Positions 10,337 to 23,955 of a stretch of 51,610 bases of DNA are shown here, in pieces. The position numbers were made by a program, and so were the translations under genes. Source of the DNA: Didymodactylos carnosus (taxonomy: Eukaryota; Rotifera; Eurotatoria; Philodinida; Philodinidae); assembly GCA_905250885.1 (NCBI GenBank), contig CAJNOQ010000409.1:1-51610 (forward strand), read 5' to 3'. Each line of letters starts with the position of its first letter. Within the stretch, counting starts at the first letter, position 1. The notes beneath the pieces were generated by a model. It did no database searches, was not told where the DNA came from, and saw only the letters and a program-made list of their open reading frames with translations.

Positions 10337-11251
10337 ATTGCACACACATTATTTCAAGTTGCCATTTTCATTTTTGTACAATATTTTATAGTTCCATATT
10401 TTCAATTATCCAACAAATCAACCTTTTTTTTAAATCTAAAATGAAAAATATGAATAAAATTATTATGTATATACATTACACATACACATGAAATGATAAA
10501 ATAAATAAACGAACTGTTCGAACTACACTGCATTCATGTATAAATAAAAACAAACAAAAAAAAGGTTATGAAAATATATATTCTCGTCCGCCATTACTTC
10601 TGTTGACCTCCCTGTCAAATTTTATTGAGAAAGAGAGAGCAAGAGAGAAAGAGAGAGAATTCTTCAGTTTATTTTTCTCCTTCTATGTATGTTGTACATG
10701 TAGATTATAATTTACATATCTATAGATATCTATCGACTATATATATATCATATGAAAAAATGATGGACAAAAGAAAAGACAGAAAGAAAGAAAAAAATAT
10801 TTTTTTATTTTGTTTTCTTCCTTTTTGTCATATATGTGTGAGTTCAGAACGATGCGCACATGTCTAAATGTCTTTTTTTATTTCCATTCACCATAGAAGA
10901 AGAAAAGAAAAAAACACGCAAAAGAACGGGAAAAAAAAAGAGAAGAATGTGAATGAAAATAAAATCTGAATGAAAAAAAAAAAAAAAACGAAGAATGTGT
11001 GTGGTATTTTATTATTTACGATTTCTTTTACGCGTGCATTCCAAGATTTTTATAAGTCATATCTATTTTTCCACAGAACGTTAAGAAATCTTTGTCAATA
11101 TTAAAAACATCAAATATTCATCTCACCGTCTTCAAAGAGTATTACAATCAAAAACAAAAAATTTAAAGCTAAATTAACATGTGAATTACTAAACTTTTCA
11201 ATATGAAGAAAAAAAATCTCCTCCCCCTCGCTAATTCTTTGTTTTTGATCA

Positions 11252-11373
11252 CGCATACACTGTTTCAAAATGTCTTGCTAAAAGTGTGACAATGCTACGG
11301 TAAAACGTAACATTGTCACATTTTTAGTATGAGATTGTGATATATTTACCATACCATTTTGAGACAGTATACG
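11252..11373. mobile_element. Small hairpin element (MITE-like), about 120 bp
   Basis: Near-perfect inverted repeat. The arms start CGCATACACTGTTTCAAAAT on the left and, in complement, CGTATACTGTCTCAAAATGG on the right. They meet at a tight turn flanked by GACAATG and CATTGTC. The internal words (GTTTCAAAA, CTAAAAGTGTGAC) resemble those in the clusters near 22 and 23.8 kb. No clear target-site duplication was found. Confidence 0.7.
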
Positions 11374-13073
11374 AATGTATATACAGTTTTTGTCAACAAG
11401 ACGATCAATCGAACTGTCCAAAATAGTCTTGCATTGTACTTATTTCATCTCGATATTCTAACATATTGCTGTAAACTCAGTTGTCGTTCTAAAATATTTA
11501 GCTGAAGTTAAATAACTTCATGTAAAAATTCGTATTTCTGATCTCTTTACATGTACAGAAAAGAGGTCACTAATTCCCTTTTTTGAAGAAATCTTATTGT
11601 ACAAGATTTTTAATCAATTTTTAACTTTCTTAGAGTCTAAGATAAAACGTTATTTTAGATTTTATTAGATAAAACAATTTCAACTGTATCCCTCCTAATC
11701 ATCGATAAAGGTCTATGACTATATAAACTAAAAACAAAAATGATGATGAATAAAGTCAACATTTTTTTTTATATAAAAAAATGTTAGCATCATTTTCATT
11801 TTAGGTTTATCTTGATATCATTTTTTTTAAAGACAATTCTGATACGAATATATGTCTCATCTATACAAAATTTGAAAAATATTTGAAGAAGAACGAATGG
11901 TTACTTCACTCGACTCTATGTATAGATGTAAAAAAATATATCTTTACAGTCCACAGACCGTATGGTCATGTTTTTCGTTTGTTTTCTTTTTGTTTTACTA
12001 CCTGTGTAATCGTTAAATTTTTAATTGTAAAGTATATACACAAAAAACCTTTCTATCAACAAAATGAAAAAAATAATAAGCTTCTCGAAGGTATGGAAAA
12101 TTTTTTTTTTCTCTAGTACAATATAACAAAAGGATACATAAACTTATTTTTTACTGTTGAAAACCTTGATAATTCAAAATAGATGAAATAATTTTTTTTT
12201 TATTTTATTAATGAGAATCTTTTTCATTGAAAATTTTTAATATTAAAAAACAAGCGAAATCGTTTGAAAAGAAAAAGAGAATAATGTATGCTACTTATAG
12301 TAATAATATAATTCTAATATGTTTTATACATCAAAACGAACATTGTTGTACATACACAGAAAAAGGAAAACGATTTTGAGTTTTATGAAGAAAAAAAAAA
12401 AAGAAAAAAAAGGACTGATTGCTTATATTTATATAAATATAGGTTTCTTTTTATGTAAAAATATTGAAAAAAAACACAACTGAAAGAGAAATACCTAGAA
12501 AAATCTTATATAACAAAAATAAAATACAGCTAGTATTTTGAAATAAGTTTAATTACAACTTGCTTGCACTACAAAGTATAAATCATCATCTTACCATCGT
12601 GTTATTCTTCTTCTTGAAAGTATTCTCTACTTTCACTGATCGTCCAGTAATTCTCTCTTTCTCTCTCTCTCTATATATATATAATATAAATTCGCTGTGT
12701 GTGTGTGTTAATATGTTCCCGCTCTTCTTCATACAATTATCATTTCCCAAGATGTTTCGTATCAAATCAATCAAGAAATTGAGACGTGTCTGTAGAGAAT
12801 ATTCTTCTGTGTTATTTCAAAAAACCGAAAAAAATGCTGATTATTTATATTCAGATTCTGACAGAAGAATCTTACTCGCTCTATCTATACTACTGCCACA
12901 TGTATTCATTTTTCTTCTCTATTTTCACAATTTTTTTTCGTCTTTCGCCTCTCTCTTTTTTTCATGTTATACGTACATATAGGTAAGTAAAATGTCTTTA
13001 TTTTTCTATCGAATATACATATCGCACATATTAGACTTCTAACTCGGAACAATGTAAGTAGGGTCAAGAGAAC

Positions 13074-13096
13074 ATATTATATATATATATATATAA
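13074..13096. repeat. (AT)n microsatellite
   Basis: Uninterrupted AT dinucleotides. Confidence 0.9.
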
Positions 13097-15450
13097 TACT
13101 TTTCTTCTATATACATTTTTTTTCTCTTTCATCGCTGTTAGATACATATAGAGACTATATGATCTTTTTCGATTTATCAAAAAAATAAAAAAGACTTTCA
13201 TGTGCCTAGCTCGTTAAAAAATAAAAAATAATCTCATCATCGTCATCGTCTATCAGAGCACTCTCTCGCCTTTTATTTAGTGGCGATTGAGCATAAAAAA
13301 AATACATATATTAATGAAATGAACTGCAGAAAACTAACCTTTGCCCATTATTTATATGGATGGATACAAACATGTTTCTTTTGGTTCAAGTAATCAATCA
13401 TTGAGAATATTTTCTAAAATATTTGAAATTTGTAAAAAAATTCACACTACAGAAAAACATCAGTTAGATAAAATTAAATTACAATCATTTGACATATGGA
13501 TCCAAGATCAGTTTTTTGTTTTTCATAATTTTCAAAAAAATTTACTAAAGCAAAAAAAGAATCAGAACTGTACGTTGTTCAAGTGCTGATGTTTTTTCTA
13601 ATAGAAAATGAACTTGATCAAAAACGAAAATAAATGAAGTACCAATGGATAAAATATTAAAACGAAAAAATGTTTATTATTATCCGTATGACACTATTTA
13701 ATATAACATCAAACATACAGTGATCTACAAAGAAAAGTAACGTTAAAAAATCTAAACTTTTTCTTCACTGATGATACATTTATCTGAAAGACAATACATT
13801 AAACTCGTCATGTTTCTTCATGTTTTTCATTTTTAACACTTTGATGTCTAATAAAAATGTTTTTTTCATTTACCATGTCTTACTTACACTAGAGTCAAAT
13901 AAGATTGTCTTTTCTTACGAAGAATAACAAGATAGAATAGGATGAGGATGCAACAACATTTTATGTATGATAGAATATAAGATTAAGAACAAAAACGTCT
14001 CGTTATCATACAGAAAAAAAAAAATGACATTCTAATTTTGAGCAATCTTACTTGGTAGCATTTTCCAGAAAAGCGGTACAAAAACAAAAAACGTTCTATC
14101 ATCTTTTTTTCAACTACATTTATTAGCATAATCGTTCGACAACATCTGTTTGATTATTTGATTCAAATAGTAACTATTAAAAACCAGTATTACTACCGAA
14201 AGCTGAAGAAAACGTTCTGTTGTACGGAATTATACTCTGAAAAAGATTTGTAATTTTACAATTTCCTATTAGAATCTATTCTACATCTCGATCTCTAAGC
14301 TACTGTCAACGACGATAATACCGGGACAATTCTGAGAGATTTTCAAGCATAGCCAATTGAAAAATCTTAAAAAAAACATATTTTTTACCACTTCTTTTAT
14401 TTTTAAAGAATTCTGCAAACAAACTGAGATGAGAGTATAGACGTGGTGTTTTTCTACACTCTAGAGCAGTCATTGTGATTACTAGATCTCTTTTGGCATT
14501 TGTCAAATTCATATTTTTTTATACATTGTTGACAAAAAAAATAAATGATTTAGAAAATATGTGAAAAAAATACTTAACCATCATCAAAGATCATCGACAG
14601 ACAGTTCTATTTGCACGTGCCTTTACAAGAAAGGTAAAGGTAAAAAAAAAGTAGTGTTGGACAATTATAAATGCTTATCTATTTAAACTAAGGTCATCTT
14701 ATACTTCTGTTTCTGATAAACTAATAGTAAACACTCAATTTGACAAAAAACGCCTTATAAAGTTCGTCCTTACATACCGAAATAAAAATGTATTCAGATA
14801 AAAGTGATTTTACTATATCAAAAACGACAATCAACAATATCTAAACGTGATCTAGAGATATTTCTGGCAAATATGAATAAGTTTACACTCTCTGACATAA
14901 AATATTTCTTCAAACCGTCAAATCAAAATATATTGATAAGAAGAGCTTTTTAAATTTAGTCAAAATAAATGAATAACAAACCGAAAAATAATTTTAAATT
15001 GATTAAACTCAAATTGAAATTCTTTTTTCTCGTTAAAAAGAAAAGAAACATCTAACTTATATTCTGTGTCGAAAATGATTTTATCTTATATCAATTCTTG
15101 ACTAGAACTACGCATTAAACTATACCAATTTTTCAGTAATTTGGCGATACTTAATTATATTTCTTATTTTTATTATGATTTAATTAGGTAGAAGAATATC
15201 CTCAGAGAATCAGGTTATGTTGTTTAAAAATCAATATATATATATAGAGAAAGAGAGAGAGAGAGAAAGATAGAAAGATAGATAGCAGATTTTTTTAAGT
15301 TTTTTACATAGGTTACTGGTAGTTTAAATATATTTGCGGTGACACTTAAGAGAGCGAGAGAATATTCATAAACCGAAGAAGGAACTAAATTTAAAATGAT
15401 TTACTAAACCTTGAACAACTTCATATGTAAAATATACATATATACACCTT

Positions 15451-15515
15451 ACACACACACATACACACACACATACACGCACGCATACACGCACACACAC
15501 ACGCACACACACACA
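15451..15515. repeat. (CA)n microsatellite with CG-containing interruptions
   Basis: Long CA tract interrupted by TA and GC units. Confidence 0.9.
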
Positions 15516-18500
15516 CTGCCTCTCTCTTATCGATCTGTTCCGTTCGATTCGAAATAAAAACACATATGCATGTAATATGCAGAATGGTGATTTTTTCTAT
15601 AGATTAAAAAAAAGGAGTATATATATTTCTTTTTTTTTCGCATGTGTGTGTGTGTATATATATTTAATGAAAGGCGAAGAAAGACAGAACGAAGAGAAGA
15701 GAATAAAAGAACAATATATTAACACTTTGCGCTTGAGGTTTTTTCTTTTTGATAATAATAATACACATGTAAATTTATGTGTACTTTTAATTACATTGTC
15801 AAATGCACGTACGGCTTCATTAGCAGTAAACATCGAGAAAAAATTTTGATGTGTCCGCGTTGTCGGTTTTCTGTTTTTTTTGCTTGATGAAAAAAAAAAG
15901 AAGGAAACTAACATTGCTATAACTCATAGACAAAAGAGAAATGGTGGTCATGTTTAAAAAAATAAGCATACTTAAGAATGAAGAAAGTACAACAGCTTTT
16001 CTTTTAAAAACACTCTCAAAATATCTCTCAAGTATTTTCAAGAGCGAGTATCGTCAGGTCACATAACTGTCACGTGATATAAATACTTTTTCTGATAAGT
16101 AGAATAATATTTTTTGTTGAATTTATTTTTTCTCAAGTTTATTTGAAGATCAATGAAAAGTAAAAATATATTAATTTTAAAAAAATATCAATAATTTAGA
16201 AAAAGTTATGAGATAAAAACGATAGAAAATAATTTTGCACACTAGAGATTCGTGTACATTTTACTTCGTACTATCTGATTCTCTATAAAAATTTTAAATT
16301 TAACATGTCCGTCGTATTATGAATAAAGTTAACTAGTAATTAGTGAATCTATGTACGCTTAACATAGTAAATTATGTTTTTTTATTTCTAGATAAATTCA
16401 ATTTACCGTTCATTTTTCAGAAAACATTTATTTTTCAATCAGTACTAAAAACCATCGAATTCTTTTGTTTCCTCTTGTTTAAAATTTTCAAAACTTACAT
16501 TAAAGTGTAATAGTTGTATTGATCATAAGGTTTTAGTCTATTACTACAGCGGTTAACATACAATTAGTAAGATGTCTGTTTATAAAAGATACAGTCAAGA
16601 TTTAGAGTTTTTTTGAGTGTTTAATTTATTAAGAATTGAATTTTTTATTAGAACCTACATAAATCAGCTCTAGGTGAAATATTTGACACATTATCAAAAA
16701 ACATACTGTGTTAGTAAAAAGAAAATGTTGCCTCAAAAAATATTATGACTTACAATGAAATCTTTGATAGAAAATATCATCAATATCTCTGATAGAAAAA
16801 ATCTATAAAAAAGAAATGATAAAATTCGATATGTCCTAAGAGTGTTGTTTAATAAAATTAGTTTGAAAACAAATTCTTTTCCTGTATTATTTATTACACG
16901 AGCTGATTAGCACAAATATTTCTCATAGCAACAATTCAATTAGATTATGGCTTACCTATCATGAAGAAAAAAATAGGTGATATTCAATACTTATTTATCA
17001 CCTAATCATAAAACGTTCGACTTTGTAGAACAAAATGTAGGCTTTAAATGCTAAATGTGGTACTTAATTTTTTATGTCATGTTTAACTAAGATAATTAAT
17101 TTTACCTTTTCTTTTTTTGTTCTTGTTCTTCTAAATGATTGTGCTGCTAAGCTACTACTTATGTTATACCTACAAAATATTTAACGCCTTTCTTGTTCAC
17201 AAATTTCTTTATTTTTTTCTGCTTCTCCCGCTTTTTTTTTATTCTATTTTTGTTCAAGGTTTTGACTTCTTTTTCTTCATCATTTTTTTTTTTTTTGATC
17301 AAAAGAAACCTCGAAAAATTTTCGTCTAATAGCATGTAAAGCTCATTATTCTCTACTTAGACCTCACATCGACAAGGATAACAATCATCATCATTAACCT
17401 TGTACAACTAATCAATATTCAATTTTAGCTTTACCACAATAAATTATAGACATCGACATCGTCTATCTATAGTTCGATTTAATATCAAATTGTTTATAAG
17501 TAAAAGTGATATTTTTTTTCTATAGTACAGAATGTTACCTAGAATTATCCCGCATCCATATATCTTTATCAAACGAACAAAGCAATCTTTTCTATACATT
17601 AGTATCGTCAAAGTGACGTACAATTTCGAAAAAAAAACAAACAAAAATTACATTATAACTGTGACCAGAAAAGTTTTAGATTAATTTTCTTAGATGCAGA
17701 GTTTAACTTGTTGATCTCTATGTATAGATAGATTGAAGTAGTGATCTTCTTAAAATAATCTAAAAACTGTAACAAAAACAATCGAACTCCTTGTAAATGC
17801 CGATATTAGACTGTCTACAGGTCTCTAAAAGATATTATTTCTTAGTCATCAATTTCAATAGTCAATCAGAATTTTTTGAACTCAAACAAAGAACTGATGG
17901 TTTCAACTGTTTTATTTCCCATTCTACAGTTTTATTTAAGACACGCAGACACTTACTAAAAAGACATACTTAATTTTTAGTTACTATTAGTGGACAAACT
18001 TAAAGTATAAAAATGTACTCAAGTTTGAGTCTCATTCCACATACTCCTCGTTTCTGACTGTATATCACAAAAGAAAAATAAATTTGTTTGATACTGGTAC
18101 TTCTTTTTGTTTATAAAATGAAGAGAAAAAATATCGTTTTTTTTCTTCTTCTTCTTTTGAATAAAAAAAGCAAAAAAAGAAGAATAAATCATTCTCTTGA
18201 AACAGTATTTAGTCATCAATAGCTGTAAATAGCGGCGTACTATCACACTTTTCAAGAAAAAAAAAAGAAAATTAAAGTTTTCAATTTATCCAAAGTCAAA
18301 TATTTTTTGTTAACTCTTTTAAAAAAAGAAATAATGAAAAAGATTACTTTTTAGTTTACAAACAAAAAAAAAAAAGAAAATTTTCGTACTGAGTATTTTT
18401 AATATTTTGTCACGTACTAGTAGTCTAAAATATCATTTGGAACAGAAAAGTTCAGAAGAAAAACTATAAATTTTTATACAGGACATAGAGTATCTTTTTA

Positions 18501-19737
18501 ATATAGATGTAAAATACAATGAGACAAAATAGTGGTAAAGAGACATTTAACTGTATGTAAAAAATAAAAAATAAAACTAAAAAAACTAAAAAAAGACTTG
18601 GATGAACAATACAATAAGTACATTTATATTCAAACCAAGTATAGAGAGGAAAACAGAGAATGGAATAAAATGAATAAAATTGAAAAAATATCTAATCTTT
18701 TTAACTAAAAGAGAGAAAAAGAAAACTAGAGCGAGAGAGAAAGAGAGAGAGAAGTAGTAAAACTAAACATTATAAATATAAATAAATAAAATCAAACAGT
18801 TCAAATTGACCTGACTATGAATAAGAGCAATAAATAACAGTAATCATTAATCGAACAACACGAGTTACTCTCATAGACATTCACTTTGTTAAATAAATAG
18901 AACTCATTTTTTTTTCCCTCTATAACCTTGTATAGTTATGTGAACAGCATATTTGTAAAAAATAATAGACACAGAATAGTACGACAAACCCTTATGTACT
19001 GCACATCCATTTGCTATTTGTTTTATTCAAAAACAAAATAACAGACTTCTCAATGTCATGTGTTATTAAATAGAGGAGATATGATAACCCACGTTTAGAA
19101 CGGATGGATCATGTTCGTTTTATTCGTATTTTATTTCATTTTCACTATCATACATATATCCCACTCTCTGTCTAAATAGGAACAACAAAAACAATGGCAT
19201 CCAACTTTATATTTAGCCAATGAAATGTAGTTAGCCAAGAAATAAAAAATACAAAAAAGACCTTTTATTTTATGCCCATAATCAAATTAATTTCGATATT
19301 TCAGAGTACACAAATTTTTCTCTATCATTTTTAGACAAAAAATTTAAAAAAAAACCATTGTCCACACATTACCATCAACGAAAGATCCAAGAATATAGAA
19401 AGAAAGCTATTGTAATTTGTAAGAAAATTGTAAAAAAATTTCTAATAACTTCATATAATATTATGTTGTATGGAATTAGATCCTATAAGCAGAATTCTCG
19501 TCTGAATTTGTGATATTAACAATGAATTTTAATGCACTAACTAAGAATTTCTTCTATTGGATACATTTGAACTGATAAAATTAATATTCTAAGATTTAGA
19601 ATGAAAATTTATTGTCCTACAAATTATCATTTCTTCTAATATTCAATTCATATTTATTTTCATTATTTTTTCTATATAAAAAGTGTATATATTTTTCAAT
19701 TTTAGAAAACTGAATACAAAGTTCATATTTCCAATAA

Positions 19738-19762
19738 CACACACACATACACACACACACAG
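19738..19762. repeat. Short (CA)n microsatellite
   Basis: CA dinucleotides with a single TA interruption. Confidence 0.85.
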
Positions 19763-20807
19763 ATGATATAAGATCGATAGAAGCTATTTAACCCGTTCAA
19801 TACTATTAAAATTCTCATCATCTTCAATTCTCCACAATCATTTATTCAACTATTTTGATATAATAGACGATATCAAATGAAAGTAATCATCATCGAAACT
19901 TTAGTCTAATGAGTCTGTAGCGTGTTACTGGGTAAAGATGAACTGTCGAGATTTAAGAACATGTCTCATTTTCTAGACATCCATTTACTTTTGTATGAAC
20001 AAAAAAAAAGAATAAAACATAACTCTTCTAGACGTAACCTAAATGTTACAAGTAACAGAGTTTAAAAATATTTTTTAATTTTGTAGAAGATAAATACGTA
20101 CAGATATATCGTTATGTCTCTCGGCTAAATCTGTTTATTATAATTTGTTCAACTCGTAGGCACATACTACTTGACTCTTTAAGCTATTATATTAATTGAA
20201 AAACTATTCGAGTAAATTAATTACTTTATTTCTCATGCTGGTTCTGAGTTTCAGTTGTGGAATCAATCCAAAAAAAAACAAAAAATGATCATTTTGATGT
20301 GGACAGAGAATAAAAAGTTGTGCGCATGAGCAACATCACCAGTATAATGATCGTGTCTGTATGTATAGTTTTTCGTCTAAAAAAGCAAAGAACTAGGAAG
20401 TTTCTCTATTCTTTTTTTTTTCCTTTTTGTGTGTCATAATAACGGAAATGAAGTTTGATCAAAAGTTTGCATAAAAAAAAAAAGAATGAATGAAAAGAAA
20501 ATGAGAAACAAAGCATTAAGAATAACGATCAACGCACGCCGTATGCTTTATTTAACGGATCACATAACAACATGATTTCTAGGTGTTCAAATGAATCTTA
20601 CACTTATATCCGGTAGAAAATATTTTTAACAACTTGTTATTCTTTTTTTTTCATAAAAAAAAAAAATGAAAATGTTTTCAAATGATCTTTTCCTAACTTG
20701 ACTTTAAAATAAAAAAAAAAGACGACAACTTGATCAATGAAAAAATTGATGTAATAAAGCTACTTAAAAAATTGTCCATATTACATGTTAGCCAACAAAG
20801 TCAGTCA

Positions 20808-21562
20808 GTGGAATATAACGGGTGTGCCATAATAAACTGGACTAAATATTACTGCATTTTTTTCGTACTTTTCAAATAAAAAGTTCCTTTACATACTAAA
20901 AGATAGAGAATTTCAAGCTCTACAAAACCTACTATTCAAATCTCTGAGAGCATTTTTCTCGTTTGAGCACCATTCAAAATATTGAAGAGTGCTGAGTTGT
21001 CGAACTGCGACGTACTTTTACCGCCTCATTTTTTTAGATTTTTAGCACATTGTCTGGGGTTCAATAGTTAATTTTTCTAGGTAGATAGATAGAAAATTTT
21101 GCGCTCTATCGATCTAACTCATTTACAATCTTATACAATGTTTCCACTACGTCAGCTGATCTCATAATTAGTTTTCAACCGGTTTGTCAATTTTTTCACA
21201 TTAAATTAATTTTATTAATTAATGGTTTCAATTGAGAAACTTTGTTTATATATCAAAAGACGCAGAATTTAATTCTATGTAAAATAATAAGACTAAAGGC
21301 TATCTTATGGAATCTATTTTTGGACCAAGGCAAGCGTTTTTCTATTTTCAGTGTGTCGCAGTTCGACAACTTAGCACTCTTCAATATTTTGAATGGTGCT
21401 CAAACGAGAAAAATGCTCTCAGAGATTCAAATAGTAGATTTTGTAGAGCTTGAAATTCTTTATCTTTTGGTATGTAAAAAAACTTCTAATTTGAAGAGGA
21501 AGTACGAAAAAAATGCAGTAACATTTAGTCCAGTTTATTATGGCACACCTGTTAATATAAAA
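20808..21562. mobile_element. Non-autonomous DNA element with ~200-bp terminal inverted repeats
   Basis: The left arm starts at about ATATAACGGGTGTGCC and continues CATAATAAACTGGACTAAAT; the right arm is its complement, ending GGCACACCTGTTA. The arms stay alignable for about 200 bp, up to a GTCGAACTGCGAC / GTCGCAGTTCGAC segment. The inner ~340 bp has no coding capacity I trust; a 109-codon frame there simply crosses the right arm. Family is unassigned; the GGTGTGCCA...AACTGGACT end resembles Tc1/mariner-type MITE ends, but no target duplication was confirmed. Confidence 0.8.
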
Positions 21563-21710
21563 GTATCATAGTAATAATGATGAAAAAATAAGTTAATCTT
21601 TTAAAAATAATGAAAATATTTTCTATACTAGTAGCAGAGTGAATATGACACTATTATCTTATTATATTACCTATTATCTTTATTACTATTACCTATTATC
21701 TTATTATCAC

Positions 21711-23284
21711 TATTTAAGAAAGAAAATAATAGCCATGGATATTTTATTAATTTCATAGAAAAAGATAGTGACATACGGCATTTTTTTGCCATTATATTGC
21801 AAATATTAGAATATTCGTAAAAGATGAGAAGATTTCTAAAGATTTTTTCTGACAATAACTTTTCTCTAGAGAATGTTTTGCAAAAGCAGTTTACTATGCT
21901 ACGTATGAATTGCTAGTCAAACGTATTTCTCAATGATTTTTCAAAGTACTACGTTGAAAAAGACACTTTTAGAAGGTATTTCTAAAAGAAAGCGTGAATT
22001 ATATAGGAATCGTGACTTTTTTCAGTACACTTTCAAATATGCGCTCTTTCATAGAACACTTTTAAAAATACCTCTAACTAAAAACTAACATTCAAGAACT
22101 ATTTGCAGATAACCGCCTGATTTGTTTTACTTTGCAATATTTCGAAAACGTCAATGAAACAATGATACACAGAGAAGATTTACTATATTTTGTTGTACCT
22201 AAAATTTTCCAGAAAACATTTAAAATCTTACAATACGTTAAGAATAATGATTGTGAAAAAAGTAATGTCCGATTCATCTCAAATCAATCTGTCATTAATT
22301 AGCAAGGGAAATCGAAATTAAACAGTAAATGATCTGATATTTATGATATAGGTTAGACATGTTGAAAAGAGTCGTTTTCAAAAAAAAAAAAAGATTTTCT
22401 TGGAAAGTTAATCTTAAAAGTATTTTTCAACTAATCCGTTTCAAAAGTGAGCAGTTTCAAGGATGTTCTAGTATGGAACACTTTCGAAAATGTTACATCA
22501 ATACGTCACTTTAGAAATGATCTTCTCAAAAAGTGGTTGTTAAAACGATCACATTTTCAACATACTTTTTGTTTTACAGTGTATTAATTATCAAATTATT
22601 GCAAGACGAATAAATCTTCAGTAGGTTTCAGAAATAGAAGTTTTTTTAACATTACAAACTCAATGGACGATATCGTCGGAAAAACCGAAATTACTCACTC
22701 ATCATGTAGTAACGATTCGATGAGGGTAGTCATCATAGTCTTTTTCTTTTTTGCTTTATTTCTTAGCTGTGCATATTAGTATACTGTTTCGTGTCAGATG
22801 GTAAAAATAGCAAATGTTGAATGCACTTCTTTAATGATGTACATTTTTTTTCTTTCCACACAAAAGTTTTGAAATTCATTCAAAATCTTGTCGGGACACT
22901 TGTAAAACTTTTCTCATATATTTAGCGTAAAATAGCTGATAAAAATAACTCAACGATATTTCTGGTCATTGCTATAGATCGATTTCGACCGATTCTGATA
23001 GTATTAGCAAATCCTACGTCATGTATAAAAATATAATAGATGAAACGATCAAATTTATGTAAATATTTGAGGAATACTTTTGACTAGTAAACTCACACAT
23101 AGCATATGTATCGTCAACTGGTTTTGCAAAACATTCTCTAGAGAAAACTTATCTTTCGAATTTCATCTTTTATGAAGAATATACTAATATTTGCAACGTA
23201 ATAGGAAAAAAACTACATATCTCTATCTTTTTCTATGAAACGTTATTAATAAAACATCCATGGCTATTATTTTCTTTCTTAAAC
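21711..23284. mobile_element. Foldback element with ~240-bp diverged inverted arms
   Basis: The left arm starts TATTTAAGAAAGAAAATAAT and runs through AGCCATGGAT, GCAAATATTAG and CTAGAGAATGTTTTGCAAAA to about 21,950. The right arm (about 23,050-23,284) is the diverged complement. The interior, about 1.1 kb, contains a cluster of ACTTTTnAAAAGT words but no transposase. No target duplication was recognised. Confidence 0.75.
21960..22585. repeat. Palindromic-word cluster A: CACTTTTAAAAGTG variants
   Basis: Two bursts (about 21,960-22,080 and 22,430-22,585) carry many near-copies of ACTTTTnnAAAAGT and GTTTCAAAA in both orientations. Examples are GACACTTTTAGAAG, GAACACTTTTAAAAATAC, CGTTTCAAAAGTGAG, GAACACTTTCGAAAATGTT and TCTCAAAAAGTGG. 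The cluster ends with TTTTACAGTGTATT, whose complement AATACACTGTAAAA resembles the ends of other clusters. Confidence 0.55.
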
Positions 23285-23754
23285 AGATAACAACTACAAA
23301 CAAGAAGTAGAGAGGATTTGCTGATGAGTTACATGACAATCATATCAACGAGAATAAAAGATAGTAATAACTAATAACTATTGATGACCACAATACTAAA
23401 CAAAAGAAACCACAATCAATTTGGATTATGACAGTAAATATAATAGTTATTTATTGTGTGCCATTTTTCTTCTTTTTTTTTTTATTATTATTATTTATAT
23501 TTCGCGTGGTCCCGCAACAAGGTTGAAAGACAAACAAAAACGAGAAGAATTGTCAAATAAAATAAGGTATAGTAAGTTCATTCATGGATGAACTTAATTA
23601 TCAATATGCTCTCATTATGGTCGATGTTTGTTATCAGATAAAAACCTTCGACTATGTGATATAAGATTGAATTAGCTAAATAAAATTACATCCAATAAAA
23701 AATACATTGTAAGAAAAAATAAAATGTGTTGCTAGAACGAACGGTTCTTGTTTT

Positions 23755-23955
23755 TCACGCGGTTTCAAAATGCTACACACCAAAGAATACTTTCAAAACG
23801 TATACTATTTTGAAACTCTAAAAGTGATGTTTTTGTTGTTTTTTTTCAAAATTATTCTATTATAAATCACTTTTCAAAAGTCTTCCTCTGTCTATCTATT
23901 TTAAAAGTGATCTTTCTAAAAAGTGTTCAACGTAAAAACGATTCCTTTTGAATAG
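23755..23955. repeat. Palindromic-word cluster B: same word family as cluster A
   Basis: Instances are GTTTCAAAATGC, ACTTTCAAAACG, TATTTTGAAACTC, CTAAAAGTGATG, ATCACTTTTCAAAAG, TTTTAAAAGTGATC and CTAAAAAGTGTTC within 200 bp, in both orientations. Confidence 0.6.

Larger units (their letters stand above)
10337..20807. other. Gene-free AT-rich region with simple repeats
   Basis: No gene is supported over more than 10 kb. Open frames are short, poly-Phe/Lys/Ile rich and follow T- and A-runs. Recognisable items are a hairpin element at 11,252-11,373 and the CA/CT/AT simple repeats listed separately. It may be intergenic or the inside of a very long intron of an unseen gene. Confidence 0.55.

Noticed and set aside
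12560-12982. 140-codon plus-strand frame
   Set aside because: Phe/Leu/Ser/Ile-rich, driven by CT and AT simple repeats, with no domain.
15366-15563. Minus-strand frame with Cys-Val repeats
   Set aside because: Translation of the CA microsatellite.
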